From: Paraburkholderia bonniea
GTDB taxonomy: Bacteria; Pseudomonadota; Gammaproteobacteria; Burkholderiales; Burkholderiaceae
DNA: 64,000 bases
NCBI RefSeq assembly: GCF_009455625.1
Contig: NZ_QPEQ01000001.1
Coordinates: 930,001-994,000 of the forward strand
Direction: 5' to 3'
The position numbers and the translations under genes are program-made. The notes below the pieces were generated by a model. The model searched no databases. It was not told where the DNA came from and saw only the letters and a list, made by a program, of their open reading frames with translations. Positions 18,359 through 28,651 of this stretch are shown in pieces; position 1 is the stretch's first letter; each line of letters opens with the position of its first letter.

Positions 18359-19543
18359 CTAGCTGCACTGGCCAGGTGCGGCAAGCGGCGTGGCGCGCTG
18401 GGCGCGCCGCTCCAGCGACACCGACCAGCCAGTCAGCGCCAGCGCGCCAAGCGCTGCCAGCACGCTGACCCACGGCAGCGAAGTCAATGGCACTCCCGTG
18501 CTAATCGCCATGCCGCCGAGCCAGGCCCCGGTGGCGTTGCCCAGATTGAACGCGCCTTGATTGAGCGTCGACGCGAGATTGGGGGCATCGCTCGCGCGGT
18601 CGACGATCAGCATTTGCAGCGGCGGCACGATGGCAAATGCCAGCACACCCCAAAGGAAGATCGTCACCATCGCTGGCACTGGCATGCGCATGGTCCCGGC
18701 AAACACCACCAGAATCAGCGCGATCGCCACCAGAAACGCCAGCAGCGAAGGCAGCAAGCGCCAGTCCGCCAGCTTGCCGCCCAGCATGCTGCCGACCGTC
18801 AGCCCAAGGCCGAACAGCAGCAGCACGAAAGTCACCGCGTGCGGGGTGAAGCCGGTAACGTCTTCGAGGATCGGGGTGATGTAGGTGAAGGTGCTAAACA
18901 GGCTGGCTGAGGCCAGCACGCTGATGCCGAGCACGATGAGCACTTGCGGGTTTTGCAGCACGCGGAATTCACGCATGAGGCTGGCTTTCTGCATTTCGAT
19001 GCGTGCGGGCAGGCACACGGCCAGCGCCAGTGCGGCGACGATGCCAATGCCCGTGACAGCCCAGAAGGTGGCGCGCCAGCCCAGCGCCTGGCCTAGCGCC
19101 GTGCCAAACGGCACGCCCAGCACGTTGGCCAGTGTCAGGCCGGTGAACATCAGCGCAATCGCCTGGGCACGGCGGTTTGGCGCGACGAGGCCTGCCGCGA
19201 CCACAGAACCAATGCCGAAGAATGCGCCATGACAAAACGCGGTGACGATGCGCGCGGCCATCAGCACGGTGTAATCCGGTGCGAGCGCGCACAGCAGATT
19301 GCCCACGATGAACACGCCCATCAGGCTCATCAGCGCTTTTTTGCGCGGCAGGTTGGCGACTGCCATGGCCACCAGCGGTGCGCCAATGGCGACACCGAGC
19401 GCGTAAGCCGAGACCAGCATCCCCGCTGCCGGAATGGAGACGGCCAGGTCACGCGCGACGTCGGGCAAGAGCCCCATGATGACGAATTCAGTGGTGCCAA
19501 TGCCGAATGCGGCAATGGCTAGAGCGAGTAGAGGTAAGGGCAT
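18359..19543 (-). CDS. MFS efflux transporter, DHA1 (AraJ/arabinose efflux-like) family
   Basis: This 394-residue inner-membrane protein has 12 predicted helices. It opens with LLALAIAAFGIGTTEFVIMG, the characteristic start of AraJ/YdhP-type DHA1 drug-proton antiporters. The loop after helix 2 (NLPRKKAL) and the motif C-like segment in helix 5 (TLANVLGVPFGTALG) are both in place. It would export small molecules using the proton gradient; the substrate is unknown. It lies upstream of the YcaD-like gene on the same strand, but the 315-base gap argues against tight co-transcription. Confidence 0.88.
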   Translation of the reverse strand: MPLPLLALAIAAFGIGTTEFVIMGLLPDVARDLAVSIPAAGMLVSAYALGVAIGAPLVAMAVANLPRKKALMSLMGVFIVGNLLCALAPDYTVLMAARIVTAFCHGAFFGIGSVVAAGLVAPNRRAQAIALMFTGLTLANVLGVPFGTALGQALGWRATFWAVTGIGIVAALALAVCLPARIEMQKASLMREFRVLQNPQVLIVLGISVLASASLFSTFTYITPILEDVTGFTPHAVTFVLLLFGLGLTVGSMLGGKLADWRLLPSLLAFLVAIALILVVFAGTMRMPVPAMVTIFLWGVLAFAIVPPLQMLIVDRASDAPNLASTLNQGAFNLGNATGAWLGGMAISTGVPLTSLPWVSVLAALGALALTGWSVSLERRAQRATPLAAPGQCS

Positions 19544-20154
19544 GGTGGGGTGAGTCGCAGCGCGGGGCGCAGGCAGGGGGCGGGTGAAAGTGGCCGGGAA
19601 TCAATCCGGACTTGAGGCGTTGGGCCGATACCAGGGTAAATCAGGAGGCGATTGTACCCAGGGCATTTTGGCCTTGCTGGGGGCCAGACCGATTGCTGGC
19701 TGAAGGGGAATGAGCCGCATGCTGGTGGCCTGGAGGGGGTAGGCAGGCCGCTGGCTGTGGCCCAGGATTGGCGTTGTCAATACCGTCATTCCCGTCATTC
19801 ACCTAGTCATTCACACAGCGTGAACAGCTAACGGCCGCTATCGGAGGGTGCAACGGAAGGGGGCAACACGGTACGAATGTCGGGGCGGTGTTGGGAGCGC
19901 ATGCTGGAGTTCGACGCGTTAGTGATGTTGTTCCAGCGTTATGCCGCCAGGGCGCATGCTGCCCATGCCCATGCCCATGCCCATGCCAGTGCCAGTGCCA
20001 GTGCCAGTGCCAGTGCCCATGCCAGTGCCCATGCCAGTGTTGCCAGATCCATTCGGTTGCGCATGGCCGGGCCTGCACCAGATCATCCTGGTAGCACTAC
20101 GTCAGCCACGCTTAACGCACGGTCAGCTTGAAGCACGCCGCACAGGCCCACCTC
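19544..20154. other. Intergenic region with hexanucleotide minisatellite
   Basis: No gene is supported. It separates two minus-strand genes. Apparent open frames across 19800-20200 are Met-Pro, His-Ala or Gln-Cys dipeptide runs generated by the repeat. Confidence 0.55.
19962..20040. repeat. Hexanucleotide repeat (CATGCC/CAGTGC variants)
   Basis: About thirteen tandem 6-base units occur here, alternating between CCATGC and CAGTGC forms. It lies between the ldhA-like gene and the AraJ-like transporter and probably varies in copy number. Confidence 0.85.
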
Positions 20155-21153
20155 TCAACCCGGCACCCCCACCCCATTACGCGTGGCACCCTCCAGCCAG
20201 GCTTTGACATTCCCCAGCGTGGTATGCGCGATTTCATCGAGGGCTTCACGCGTAAAGAACGCCTGATGCGCGGTGACGATCACATTCGGAAACATCAGCA
20301 GGCGCGCCAGCACATCGTCTTGCAGCGGCTGGTTCGAATGGTCTTCGAAGAACAGGCCGCCTTCTTCTTCATACACATCCAGCCCTAGATGGCCCAACTG
20401 GCCGCTTTTCAGCGCACCCACCAGCGCATTGCTTTCGACCAGCCCGCCGCGCCCGGTATTGATCAGCATCGCGCCGCGTTTCATCCGTGCCAGTGCGCGG
20501 GCGTCGATCAGGTGATAAGTGGCGGGCAAGAGCGGGCAGTGCAGGCTCACGATGTCGGCTTCGGCCAGCAGGGTGTCGAGCGCTACATAGCGCGCGCCCA
20601 GTGCCAGCATCGGCGCGGCGGGCGGGCCGGGGTCGCAGGCCAGCACCTGCATGCCGAAGCCCGTCATGATGCGGCTGAACACCTGGCCGATGATGCCCGC
20701 GCCGATCACGCCAACTGTTTTGCCATGCAAATCAAATCCCATCAGCCCATGCAGCGAGAAATCACCTTCGCGGGTGCGGGCAACGGCGCGCGGCACATGC
20801 CGGTTCAGCGCGAGAATCAGCGCCACCGCATGCTCGGCCACTGCATACGGTGAATAGGCGGACACGCGCACGACGGTAAGGCCCAGCTGCTCAGCCGCAA
20901 CGAGATCGACATGGTTCGAGCCCGCCGAGCGCAACGCGATCAGACGCGTGCCGCCTGCATGCAGCCGTTGCAGCACTGCGGCGTTGAGCGTGTCGTTGAC
21001 GAACGGGCAGACCACCTCATAGCCCTGCGCGAGGATCGCGGTATCCGCATCGAGGTGTGATTCCTGAAAGTGCAGGCTGTAGTCGTAGGCCGTATTGGCT
21101 TGATGAAATGTGTCGATGTCGTACTGTCGACTACTAAACAAAATGATGCGCAT
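20155..21153 (-). CDS. ldhA: D-lactate dehydrogenase (LdhA-like 2-hydroxyacid dehydrogenase)
   Basis: This 332-residue protein is collinear with E. coli LdhA (329 residues). It has the N-terminal FSSRQYD, ALRSAGSNHVDL, the NAD-binding motif GVIGAGIIG near residue 150, INTGRGGLVE with the catalytic Arg, and TAHQAF with the catalytic His near residue 295. It reduces pyruvate to D-lactate with NADH in the cytosol. The start is placed at the ATG at 21153, where homology begins. An upstream extension in the same frame is hydrophobic, unlike the family, and is rejected. It is divergent from aspT across 570 bases. Confidence 0.92.
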   Translation of the reverse strand: MRIILFSSRQYDIDTFHQANTAYDYSLHFQESHLDADTAILAQGYEVVCPFVNDTLNAAVLQRLHAGGTRLIALRSAGSNHVDLVAAEQLGLTVVRVSAYSPYAVAEHAVALILALNRHVPRAVARTREGDFSLHGLMGFDLHGKTVGVIGAGIIGQVFSRIMTGFGMQVLACDPGPPAAPMLALGARYVALDTLLAEADIVSLHCPLLPATYHLIDARALARMKRGAMLINTGRGGLVESNALVGALKSGQLGHLGLDVYEEEGGLFFEDHSNQPLQDDVLARLLMFPNVIVTAHQAFFTREALDEIAHTTLGNVKAWLEGATRNGVGVPG

Positions 21154-21723
21154 GGCGCAGCTCCAGAAATAAACACATGAACCACAAGGGGCGCGCGTAA
21201 TTACGATGAATGACGAATTACAGGCAATAAAAAATAACGCATAGCACAATAAAAATTTTCCCGATAGACATAAATTATTCAAATAACTCTGAATGGTATG
21301 GGTTAGTCTTGTTTAGCATAAAAACAGAACTTTTCATTTCCCATCTATGGCACATGGTTATATTGATCAGGCATATTTTTCTGGGATATTTTACTGATTT
21401 GACCTATGGCGCTGGGCTTGGCGCGTGCCATATGGTGCTGGAGAAAGCGATTAAACCGCTATGCTGTGGCCCAGATAAAAATTGCGCCGGATGAGACTAG
21501 ATCTTGCCCGCTTATTGCCGTATCGTGCAGGCAGCGCAATTCTGCGTATTGTCTTTTCTCATTGTTTTTCAGGTCGATGCCATGCGCATTTCGGCTGGCT
21601 CTACTATTGTGTTTTATGCAATAAACGTCGAAAAAAACTGGCGCTTTTTCATTGAATTATCGCCAGATACCCGTTAGGAAAAAATGCCATGAACACGAAC
21701 TCCGTATTCACTGCGAGGACACC
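21154..21723. other. Divergent intergenic region between ldhA and aspT
   Basis: This is a 570-base, comparatively AT-rich region expected to hold promoters for both genes. No regulator, RNA gene or clear operator is recognised. The open frames at 21309 and 21406 have no family signature. Confidence 0.5.
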
Positions 21724-23409
21724 ATGACCTGGATACATGACATCTTTCAAAAATCACCTGAGATCGCGTTGTTCCTCTCGCTGGCCGTGGGGTATTTCGT
21801 GGGTCAGATCAACTTCGGCAAGTTTCAGCTAGGCGGTGTGGGTGGTTCGCTGCTAGCGGCCGTGGTAATCAGCCAGGCGGGCGTGACGATCGACAACGGC
21901 GTTAAATCCGTGATGTTCGCGGTGTTTATCTATGCCGTGGGTTACGACTCCGGCCCGGGCTTTTTCAACTCGTTGAACCGCAAAACCCTGCGTGAGATTG
22001 CAATGGCGCTGTTTCTTGCCGTCTCCGCGCTGGTTACCGTGGTGATCTGCGCCAAGCTGTTCCATCTGAACAAGGGCCTGGCCGCAGGTCTGGCGGGCGG
22101 TGCGCTGACCCAGTCGGCCATCATCGGCACGGCGGGCGATGCGATCGCCCGTCTGGGCCTGCCTGCCGCTGAGGTCAAGGCGTTGCAGTCCGATGTGGCG
22201 ATTGCCTATGCCGTGACCTACGTGTTCGGCTCGCTCGGGGCGATCATCGTCTGCGTGAATATCCTGCCGAAGTTCATGGGGCAAGGGCTGCGCGAGGCGT
22301 CCATCGAAGCCGAAAAAGCGCTCTCAGGCGGCCACAGTGCGCCGGCACCAGGGCAGTTGCCCGCGTTGCCTGATCTCGTCGGCCGCGCTTATAGCGTGAA
22401 GCAGGCGGCGGGACGCAAGGTCGCTGAGATCGAAATGGGGCAGAACGACCTGATTACGATTGAGCGCATCAAGCGCAACGGTAAAGCCCTTGATCCCACG
22501 CCCGATACCGTGTTGCAGCCGGATGACGTGGTCTTCATCGTGGGCCGGCGCGAAGGCATGGTGGATGCCGCGCCGCAGATCGGCCCCGAAGTGAGCCAGA
22601 TGGATGGCGGTGGTCTCGTGATGCAGACCCGCCAGGGGGTGTTCACGCGCAAGGGCATGAACCATACGACGATTGCCGAAGTGCGGTCACGGGTTGACCG
22701 CGAACTGCGTCACGGGGTGTTTATCCAGGGCGCGATGCGTGCTGGGCAGCCTCTGCCGGTGATGCCGGAAACCAAGCTCGAGCACGGTGACGTCATCACT
22801 TTTTACGGCCTGGCAAAGGACACCAAGCGCGCAGTCGATGCCGCTGGCTACGAGCTGCCATACAGCAACAAGACCGACTTCATCTATATGGGCGTCGGGC
22901 TGGTGCTGGGCTTGCTGATCGGTTTGATCGTGGTGAATGTGGCGGGCATTCCGCTGACACTCGGCTCGGGCGGCGGCTGCCTGCTGGCGGGTCTGCTGTT
23001 TGGCTGGATGCGCGGCAAGCACCCGATGTATGGCGTGATGCCATCGGCGGCCTCGCAGTTGCTGAAAGACTTTGGCCTCGCGGCGTTCGTCGCGGTGGTT
23101 GGACTGAACTCGGGCTTGCAGGCCATCGTGACCGTCAAGCAAAGCGGCATGACGATCTTTCTGCTGGGCGTTTTCGTCACGCTGTTCCCGCTGCTGCTGA
23201 CCATGTTGTTTGGCCGCTATGTGCTGGGCTATAACAACGCGGCGATTCTCGCTGGCGCGCTGTCCGGCTCGCGCAGTGCTAACCCCGCCTTCGGTGGTGT
23301 GCTCGACAAGGCCGAAAGCGCCGTGCCAACCGTGCCTTTTGCGATTACCTATGCGATTGCCAACGTTGCGTTGACCTTGCTCGGGCCGCTGGTGGTCGGG
23401 CTGGTCTAG
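21724..23409 (+). CDS. aspT: Aspartate:alanine exchanger (AspT, AAEx family)
   Basis: This is a 561-residue membrane protein. It has an N-terminal membrane half, a cytosolic middle (about residues 200-380) with two TrkA-C-like domains (DLITIERIKRNGKAL, DDVVFIVGRREG), and a C-terminal membrane half. The twin sequences GGALTQSAIIGTAGDA and GALSGSRSANPAFGGV are the repeated substrate-site regions of the family. It swaps external aspartate for internal alanine. Together with the decarboxylase 148 bases downstream it can form a cycle that consumes a cytosolic proton and supports the membrane potential. The ATG at 21724 starts at the family N-terminus; the longer in-frame extension is not conserved. 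Confidence 0.93.
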   Translation: MTWIHDIFQKSPEIALFLSLAVGYFVGQINFGKFQLGGVGGSLLAAVVISQAGVTIDNGVKSVMFAVFIYAVGYDSGPGFFNSLNRKTLREIAMALFLAVSALVTVVICAKLFHLNKGLAAGLAGGALTQSAIIGTAGDAIARLGLPAAEVKALQSDVAIAYAVTYVFGSLGAIIVCVNILPKFMGQGLREASIEAEKALSGGHSAPAPGQLPALPDLVGRAYSVKQAAGRKVAEIEMGQNDLITIERIKRNGKALDPTPDTVLQPDDVVFIVGRREGMVDAAPQIGPEVSQMDGGGLVMQTRQGVFTRKGMNHTTIAEVRSRVDRELRHGVFIQGAMRAGQPLPVMPETKLEHGDVITFYGLAKDTKRAVDAAGYELPYSNKTDFIYMGVGLVLGLLIGLIVVNVAGIPLTLGSGGGCLLAGLLFGWMRGKHPMYGVMPSAASQLLKDFGLAAFVAVVGLNSGLQAIVTVKQSGMTIFLLGVFVTLFPLLLTMLFGRYVLGYNNAAILAGALSGSRSANPAFGGVLDKAESAVPTVPFAITYAIANVALTLLGPLVVGLV

Positions 23410-23557
23410 CGCAACGAGCGTATTGAGCGTATTGAGCGCAGTCCGCGCGGTACTTTTTCCGTTTTTATTCCGTGATTTTTCTCTTGGCCCTGGCGCGAGC
23501 GGTGCAATCCTCACCGCTCGCCTGGCGCCCTCATTTCCTGTTACCGGAGAACGCATC

Positions 23558-25207
23558 ATGACCAAAGGCAAAAGCAGCAGTGAACAGGCCAAACTGGCCG
23601 CACTCAGCCCGTTCGAGCTGAAGGATGAACTGATTAAAGCAGCGGGCGGTGGGGCGGTTGAACGGGCCGCCAATGTGGCCATGCTCAATGCTGGGCGCGG
23701 CAATCCGAACTTTCTTGCGACGCTGCCGCGGCATGGCTTCTGGCAGCTTGGGTTGTTTGCCATGCGCGAATCCGAGCGCTCGTTTGCGTTCCTGCCAGAA
23801 GGCGTGGGTGGCTTTCCGCAGCGCGAGGGCTTGACCGAGCGCTTCGATTTGTTTCTGCGCGAAAACCGTGGCGTGCCAGGCATCGACTTTTTGCGCGGCG
23901 CGGTGTCCTACGTGCGTGACCAGCTGGGCCTGAGTGCGGGCGATTTCCTCTATGAGATGTGCGAAGGCATTCTCGCGTCGAACTATCCCGTGCCGGACCG
24001 CATGCTGAAGCTGTCGGAAGTGATCGTCGGGCAATACCTGCGGCGCGAGATGATTGGCAAGCAGCCGTTCATCGGCGATTTCGATGTGTTCGCCACGGAA
24101 GGCGGCACGGCTGCGATGACGTACATCTTCAACACGATGCGCGAGAACCACCTGATTGCGCCAGGCGACACCATCGCGCTCGGCATGCCGATCTTCACGC
24201 CGTACATCGAAATTCCGCGTCTGAACGATTTCAACCTGAACGTCGTGAACCTGAACGCCGACGTCGAAAACGGCTGGCAGTACTCGAAAAAGGAACTCGA
24301 CAAGCTGCGCGATCCGAAGGTCAAAGCGTTCTTCCTCGTGAATCCGAGCAATCCGCCCTCGGTGAAGATGAGCGACGAAAGCCTTGAATACATCGCGGAA
24401 ATCATCAAGGAGCGTCCGGACCTGATCTTGCTGACCGACGATGTGTACGGCACCTTTGCTGACGACTTCGTGTCGCTGTTCGCGCTGGCACCGAAAAACA
24501 CCATCCTCGTGTATTCGTATTCGAAATACTTCGGCGCGACGGGCTGGCGTCTGGGCACGATTGCCACGCATCACGACAACGTGCTCGACCGGCTGATTTC
24601 CGAGTTGCCGAAAGCGGTTAAACAGGAATTGCACAAGCGTTACGAGTCGATCACGACAGAGCCGGACAAGCTCAAGTTCATCGACCGCCTGGTGGCCGAC
24701 AGCCGCACCGTCGCGCTGAATCACACGGCTGGGCTGTCGACACCGCAACAGGTGCAGATGGTGCTGTTCTCGTTGTTCTCGCTGATGGATACGCCGGACG
24801 CGTACAAGAACGCGCTGAAGCGCTTGATTCGCAGCCGCAAGCGAGCGCTGTATGAAGAGGTTGGGATTTCGTTTGAAGACGACGATCCCAATCAGGTGGA
24901 CTACTACACGATTCTGGATCTGGAGTTTCTGGGTGAACGGGCGTTTGGCCGCGAGTTTGTCGAATGGTTGTTCAAGAATACCGAGCCGTCAGAGCTGCTG
25001 TTCCGCCTGGCCCGCGAAGCCCGCGTGGTGCTGCTGCCAGGGCGCGGCTTCGGCACGAAGCATCCGTCGGGACGGGTCTCGCTGGCTAACCTGAACGAAT
25101 CCGACTACCGCAAGATCGGCCGCGCGTTGCGTCACCTGATGGAGGAATACGTCGAGCGCTATAACAAGGAAACCGGCAAGAAGCTCGATCCGCAAAAGGT
25201 GAAGTAG
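23558..25207 (+). CDS. asdA: Bifunctional aspartate aminotransferase / L-aspartate beta-decarboxylase
   Basis: This 549-residue PLP enzyme of fold type I is longer than ordinary aspartate aminotransferases, as expected for AsdA/AspD. The PLP lysine is in YSYSKYFGATGWR near residue 322. LVNPSNPPS and LLTDDVYGTF supply the usual cofactor contacts, and the C-terminal GRVSLANL carries the carboxylate-binding Arg. It converts aspartate to alanine and CO2. The ATG at 23558 has a GGAGA ribosome site 7 bases upstream. It is encoded right after aspT, so uptake and decarboxylation of aspartate are probably co-expressed. Confidence 0.94.
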   Translation: MTKGKSSSEQAKLAALSPFELKDELIKAAGGGAVERAANVAMLNAGRGNPNFLATLPRHGFWQLGLFAMRESERSFAFLPEGVGGFPQREGLTERFDLFLRENRGVPGIDFLRGAVSYVRDQLGLSAGDFLYEMCEGILASNYPVPDRMLKLSEVIVGQYLRREMIGKQPFIGDFDVFATEGGTAAMTYIFNTMRENHLIAPGDTIALGMPIFTPYIEIPRLNDFNLNVVNLNADVENGWQYSKKELDKLRDPKVKAFFLVNPSNPPSVKMSDESLEYIAEIIKERPDLILLTDDVYGTFADDFVSLFALAPKNTILVYSYSKYFGATGWRLGTIATHHDNVLDRLISELPKAVKQELHKRYESITTEPDKLKFIDRLVADSRTVALNHTAGLSTPQQVQMVLFSLFSLMDTPDAYKNALKRLIRSRKRALYEEVGISFEDDDPNQVDYYTILDLEFLGERAFGREFVEWLFKNTEPSELLFRLAREARVVLLPGRGFGTKHPSGRVSLANLNESDYRKIGRALRHLMEEYVERYNKETGKKLDPQKVK

Positions 25208-25521
25208 GGCGGTTGAGGGTTGCCGTAATGGGCTCTATCGGGTCGATGAATTAATCGGCTGGATAGGGCCTGTTTTTTTGCCGGGAGAGTGGGCTCGTGG
25301 ACACAGGCCTGCCGATGTGGGGGGGGCGTGGCTGTCTGAAGCGGATGCCCGCCTGACACTGATGATGCTGGCCAGCGCAGCGGCGCAGCATCGGGCACGA
25401 CATGCCGCTTCGAGTTGAGCATCTGCATGAGCACCTGAATGAGCACCCGAAACTCGCGTTAGCCGGTCGCTGGTCACCAGCCAAGCCACACCTGATGCCC
25501 TGTTATGCCCGGCACCCGCCC
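25208..25521. other. Intergenic region between convergent asdA and MFS gene
   Basis: No gene is seen. There are short imperfect repeats (GCATGAGCACCTGAATGAGCACC) and a T-run near 25270 without a convincing stem. Both flanking genes end here. Confidence 0.45.
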
Positions 25522-26751
25522 CTAACCTGCCGCTGCTTGCCCGCCTTGCTCATTTCGCCCATTCCGCAGATACAGCACCAGCGACAATCCTGCTGCTGCC
25601 GCCGAAGCCAGCGCGGCAAACAAAAACACCGAGCTATAGCCGAACTGCCCGGCGATAAACCCGGCGAGTGGCCCGGTAATGCCCAGCGACAAATCCAGAA
25701 ACACCGAATACGCCGACAGCGCCGAGCCACGGCTGGCGGGCGGTACCAGAGCCACCGCTTCGACTCCCAGCGCCGGAAACACCAGCGCAAAGCCAATGCC
25801 AGTCAACGCGGCACCTGCCAGCGCGATCTGCGCATCGGGTGCCAGCCACAGCATCAGCAAGCCCGCGCATTCAATCGAGAACGACACCACCGCCACGCGA
25901 AAGCCGCCGTAATTGCGGATCGCGTTGGAAAACAGCAGCCGCGCGCCGATAAACAAGGTGCCGAACACGGTCAGCGAAAGCGCGGCATTCGGCCAGTGGC
26001 GCGCGGCATAAAACAGCGTGATAAACGTCGCAATCGAGCCAAATCCAGCGGAACCGAGCGCCAGCCCAAGCCCGTGCGGCAGCACTCGGGTGAACACGCT
26101 GCGGTATGCCATACGCTCGCCATGGACCACCGGCACGGGGGCGACCCGGCGCGCCAGCGTATAACCGAGCGCAGCCAGCGCCAGCACGGCCAGCCCCAGC
26201 GCAGCAAAGCCAAACGTATGCGCTAGCGCCACGCCAAGCGGCGCGCCAGCGGCGAGCGCGCCGTAGGTAGCGATGCCGTTCCATGAAATTACCCGGGCAT
26301 TGTTCGATGGCCCGGTCCGGCCGATGCCCCACAGAATCGCGCCGGTGCCGCACAGGCTCTCACCGCAGCCCAGCGCCAGCCGGCTCAGCACCAGCAGGAT
26401 CAGGCTGAACACAGGCCAGTGCTGGAGCAGCGCCGCCGCCAGCAGCAGCGCGCCGCTTAGCGCGCAGCCGCTCAGCCCGAGCGTCACGGTTTTCTTCGGC
26501 CCGAGAGTGTCCGCGCAGCGTCCAGCTAGCGGCCGCGACGCCAGCGTTGCGAGGTACTGCATGCTGATCGCTGCTCCGGCGAGGATCGTGCTGTAACCCA
26601 GATCGCCATGGACGTAGCCCGGCAGAACCGCGAGCGGAATGCCAATCGTGAGGTAGCAAAGAAAGGTGAAAAAGACCACGGGAAGAATCTGCCCGGTCGC
26701 GGCGTGAGGCTTGAAGCGAGCGCTCAAGCCAGAATTTGCATCATTAGGCAT
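25522..26751 (-). CDS. MFS transporter (YfcJ/YhhS-like)
   Basis: This is a 409-residue protein with 12 predicted helices. The motif [16 protein letters not shown] lies after helix 2, and [18 protein letters not shown] is characteristic of the YhhS/YfcJ MFS group, whose members are poorly characterised exporters. The start is taken at the ATG at 26751 (MPNDANSG). A longer frame from 26796 adds 15 residues without support. It is divergent from xdhA across 313 bases. The substrate is unknown. Confidence 0.85.
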   Translation of the reverse strand: MPNDANSGLSARFKPHAATGQILPVVFFTFLCYLTIGIPLAVLPGYVHGDLGYSTILAGAAISMQYLATLASRPLAGRCADTLGPKKTVTLGLSGCALSGALLLAAALLQHWPVFSLILLVLSRLALGCGESLCGTGAILWGIGRTGPSNNARVISWNGIATYGALAAGAPLGVALAHTFGFAALGLAVLALAALGYTLARRVAPVPVVHGERMAYRSVFTRVLPHGLGLALGSAGFGSIATFITLFYAARHWPNAALSLTVFGTLFIGARLLFSNAIRNYGGFRVAVVSFSIECAGLLMLWLAPDAQIALAGAALTGIGFALVFPALGVEAVALVPPASRGSALSAYSVFLDLSLGITGPLAGFIAGQFGYSSVFLFAALASAAAAGLSLVLYLRNGRNEQGGQAAAG

Positions 26752-27064
26752 AGGGAAAACGACAATTGAAAACGGCGAAAAGCGCGATTTTCCCATGGAA
26801 CCGTTACACCCGCTGAAACCGCATGCCGCGCCGATCCGGCATCGGTTGCCCCTCTATGGGCTTAAGCACATCTTCTGCATGTGATTTGGCTTATGGGGCG
26901 CACTTATTGCCGGTGTTAGCGTTCTAACCTTCGTGACTAGCGATGACTGGCAGTGCGGTTTCAGGAGCCAGGGCTCTATCCGCGCATTCGCAGTTAGCAC
27001 CCGCGCTGCGCTGGCGGCACACAGAACCATCCCCCATTCCATTATTCGAGACGAGCCTTTTGCC
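26752..27064. other. Divergent intergenic region upstream of xdhA
   Basis: It is expected to contain the promoters of the xdh operon and the MFS gene. No clear operator or riboswitch is recognised. The frame of xdhA is open back to 26933, but the conserved N-terminus starts at 27065. Confidence 0.45.
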
Positions 27065-28651
27065 ATGAATCAGCCCATTCGCTTCTATCACCGTGGTGCC
27101 GTGCGCGAGATCAGCGAGGCACCGGTGACCCGCACGGTTTTGCAGTATCTGCGCGAGGACGCGCACTGCACCGGCACCAAGGAGGGCTGCGCGGAAGGCG
27201 ATTGCGGCGCATGCACGGTGGTGCTGGGCGAGGTGGAGGCCTCCGGCGGCATGAGCTTCAAGGCGGTCAACGCCTGCATCCAGTTTCTGCCGACGCTTGA
27301 TGGGCGTGCACTGCTTTGCGTCGAAGATTTGCGTCAGCCGGATGGTTCACTGCATCCGGTGCAGCAGGCGATGGTGGACTGTCACGGCTCACAGTGCGGT
27401 TTTTGCACACCGGGCTTTGTGATGTCGATGTGGGCGCTATATCAGCAGCATGGTGCTGAAGCGGGCGCTGCAGCGGGTGCCACGGGCGTTGCCGGTGCCA
27501 CCATCACACCGCCCACGCGCGAGGCGATCAGCGACGCGCTCAGTGGCAACCTGTGCCGCTGCACGGGCTACCGGCCGATTCTCGATGCGGCGCAGCGCAT
27601 GTTCACGCTGCCCGCGCCCGCCGCGCCACTCGATCTGGCGGCGCTGGCGGCCACGCTGACGCAATTGCAGCGCAGCGACACCTTCCATTACCGCCCGCAT
27701 GGCGAGCGCGGACCGCAGTTCAGCGCGCCACGCACACTGGAGGCGCTGGCCGGGATCAAGGCCGCGCACCCCGCCACACGGCTGCTGGCAGGCAGCACCG
27801 ATATCGGCCTGTGGGTTACCAAACAGATGCGCGAGCTGGGCGATCTGGTTTATCTCGGGCAAATCGCTGAATTGCAGCAGATCGAGGTGGGGCCCGCCTG
27901 GATCGAGATCGGCGCGGGCGTCACGCTGGAGCGTGCGTATGCCGCGCTGACGCAGCACTATCCCGAGCTACGCGACATGTGGCGGCGTTTCGCTTCGTTG
28001 CCTATCCGTAACGCGGGCACCCTGGGCGGCAATCTCGCCAATGGCTCACCGATTGGTGACGCCATGCCGGGGCTGATTGCTCTAGGCGCGCATGTGGTGC
28101 TCGGGAGCCAGGGGAGTACCGGCAGCACCGGCAGCACCGGCAGCATCACGACACGCGAGCTGCCGCTCGAAAATTTTTACCTCGCCTATCAGAAGAAAGA
28201 TCTTGCCGCGCACGAGTTCGTCGTCAGCGTGAAGGTGCCGATGCGCAGCGGCGTATGGGCACCATTGCGCTTTCGAACCTACAAGCTGTCGAAGCGTTTC
28301 GACTCGGATATTTCCGCGGTGTGCGCGGCGTTCTCGTTTATCGCTGAGGGTGAGCACGTGCGCTTGCCGCGTATCGCCTTCGGCGGCATGGCTGCTACGC
28401 CACAGCGTGCGCCCCACGCTGAAGCGGTGCTGGCTGATGCGTTGTGGGATCACACGACGGTGCGCGCCGCGATGCAAGCGCTCGCCCGTGATTACACGCC
28501 GCTGAGCGATATGCGCGCGAGCAGCGCCTATCGCCTGCAGGCCGCGCAAAACCTGCTGTATCGCTTCTGGCTCGAAACCCGCCCGCATCAGCCTTTGCTG
28601 CCGCAAGCGCTGGATGTCCGCGCCGTGCCGCTCACCGGCCAGCCGGTTTGA
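27065..28651 (+). CDS. xdhA: Xanthine dehydrogenase small subunit (2Fe-2S and FAD domains)
   Basis: This is a 528-residue protein. The plant-type 2Fe-2S cluster is bound by GCAEGDCGAC (C42, C47, C50) and a further Cys near 70. The second cluster is bound by CHGSQCGFCTPG and GNLCRCTGYRP. The FAD domain follows, with LLAGSTDIGLWVTKQ and NAGTLGGNLANGSPIGD, and then the CO dehydrogenase flavoprotein C-terminal domain. It passes electrons from the molybdenum site of XdhB to NAD+ during hypoxanthine and xanthine oxidation. It is the first gene of xdhABC, with xdhB 90 bases downstream. A short in-frame GST repeat (28108-28147) lies in the FAD domain and looks like a young expansion. The ATG at 27065 fits the family start. 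Confidence 0.93.
   Translation: MNQPIRFYHRGAVREISEAPVTRTVLQYLREDAHCTGTKEGCAEGDCGACTVVLGEVEASGGMSFKAVNACIQFLPTLDGRALLCVEDLRQPDGSLHPVQQAMVDCHGSQCGFCTPGFVMSMWALYQQHGAEAGAAAGATGVAGATITPPTREAISDALSGNLCRCTGYRPILDAAQRMFTLPAPAAPLDLAALAATLTQLQRSDTFHYRPHGERGPQFSAPRTLEALAGIKAAHPATRLLAGSTDIGLWVTKQMRELGDLVYLGQIAELQQIEVGPAWIEIGAGVTLERAYAALTQHYPELRDMWRRFASLPIRNAGTLGGNLANGSPIGDAMPGLIALGAHVVLGSQGSTGSTGSTGSITTRELPLENFYLAYQKKDLAAHEFVVSVKVPMRSGVWAPLRFRTYKLSKRFDSDISAVCAAFSFIAEGEHVRLPRIAFGGMAATPQRAPHAEAVLADALWDHTTVRAAMQALARDYTPLSDMRASSAYRLQAAQNLLYRFWLETRPHQPLLPQALDVRAVPLTGQPV

Noticed and set aside
17064-18473. 469-codon minus-strand open frame
   Set aside because: It is in another frame of the MFS gene and the low-complexity gap, Arg/Ala-rich without domain features.
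19941-20207. Open frames of Met-Pro, His-Ala or Gln-Cys dipeptides
   Set aside because: They are translations of the hexanucleotide repeat at 19962-20040 in three frames.
22687-23883. 398-codon minus-strand open frame
   Set aside because: It runs antisense across aspT and the start of asdA and resembles no protein family.
23531-24748. 405-codon minus-strand open frame
   Set aside because: It is antisense to asdA, which has full family homology; its composition is that of a GC-rich shadow frame.
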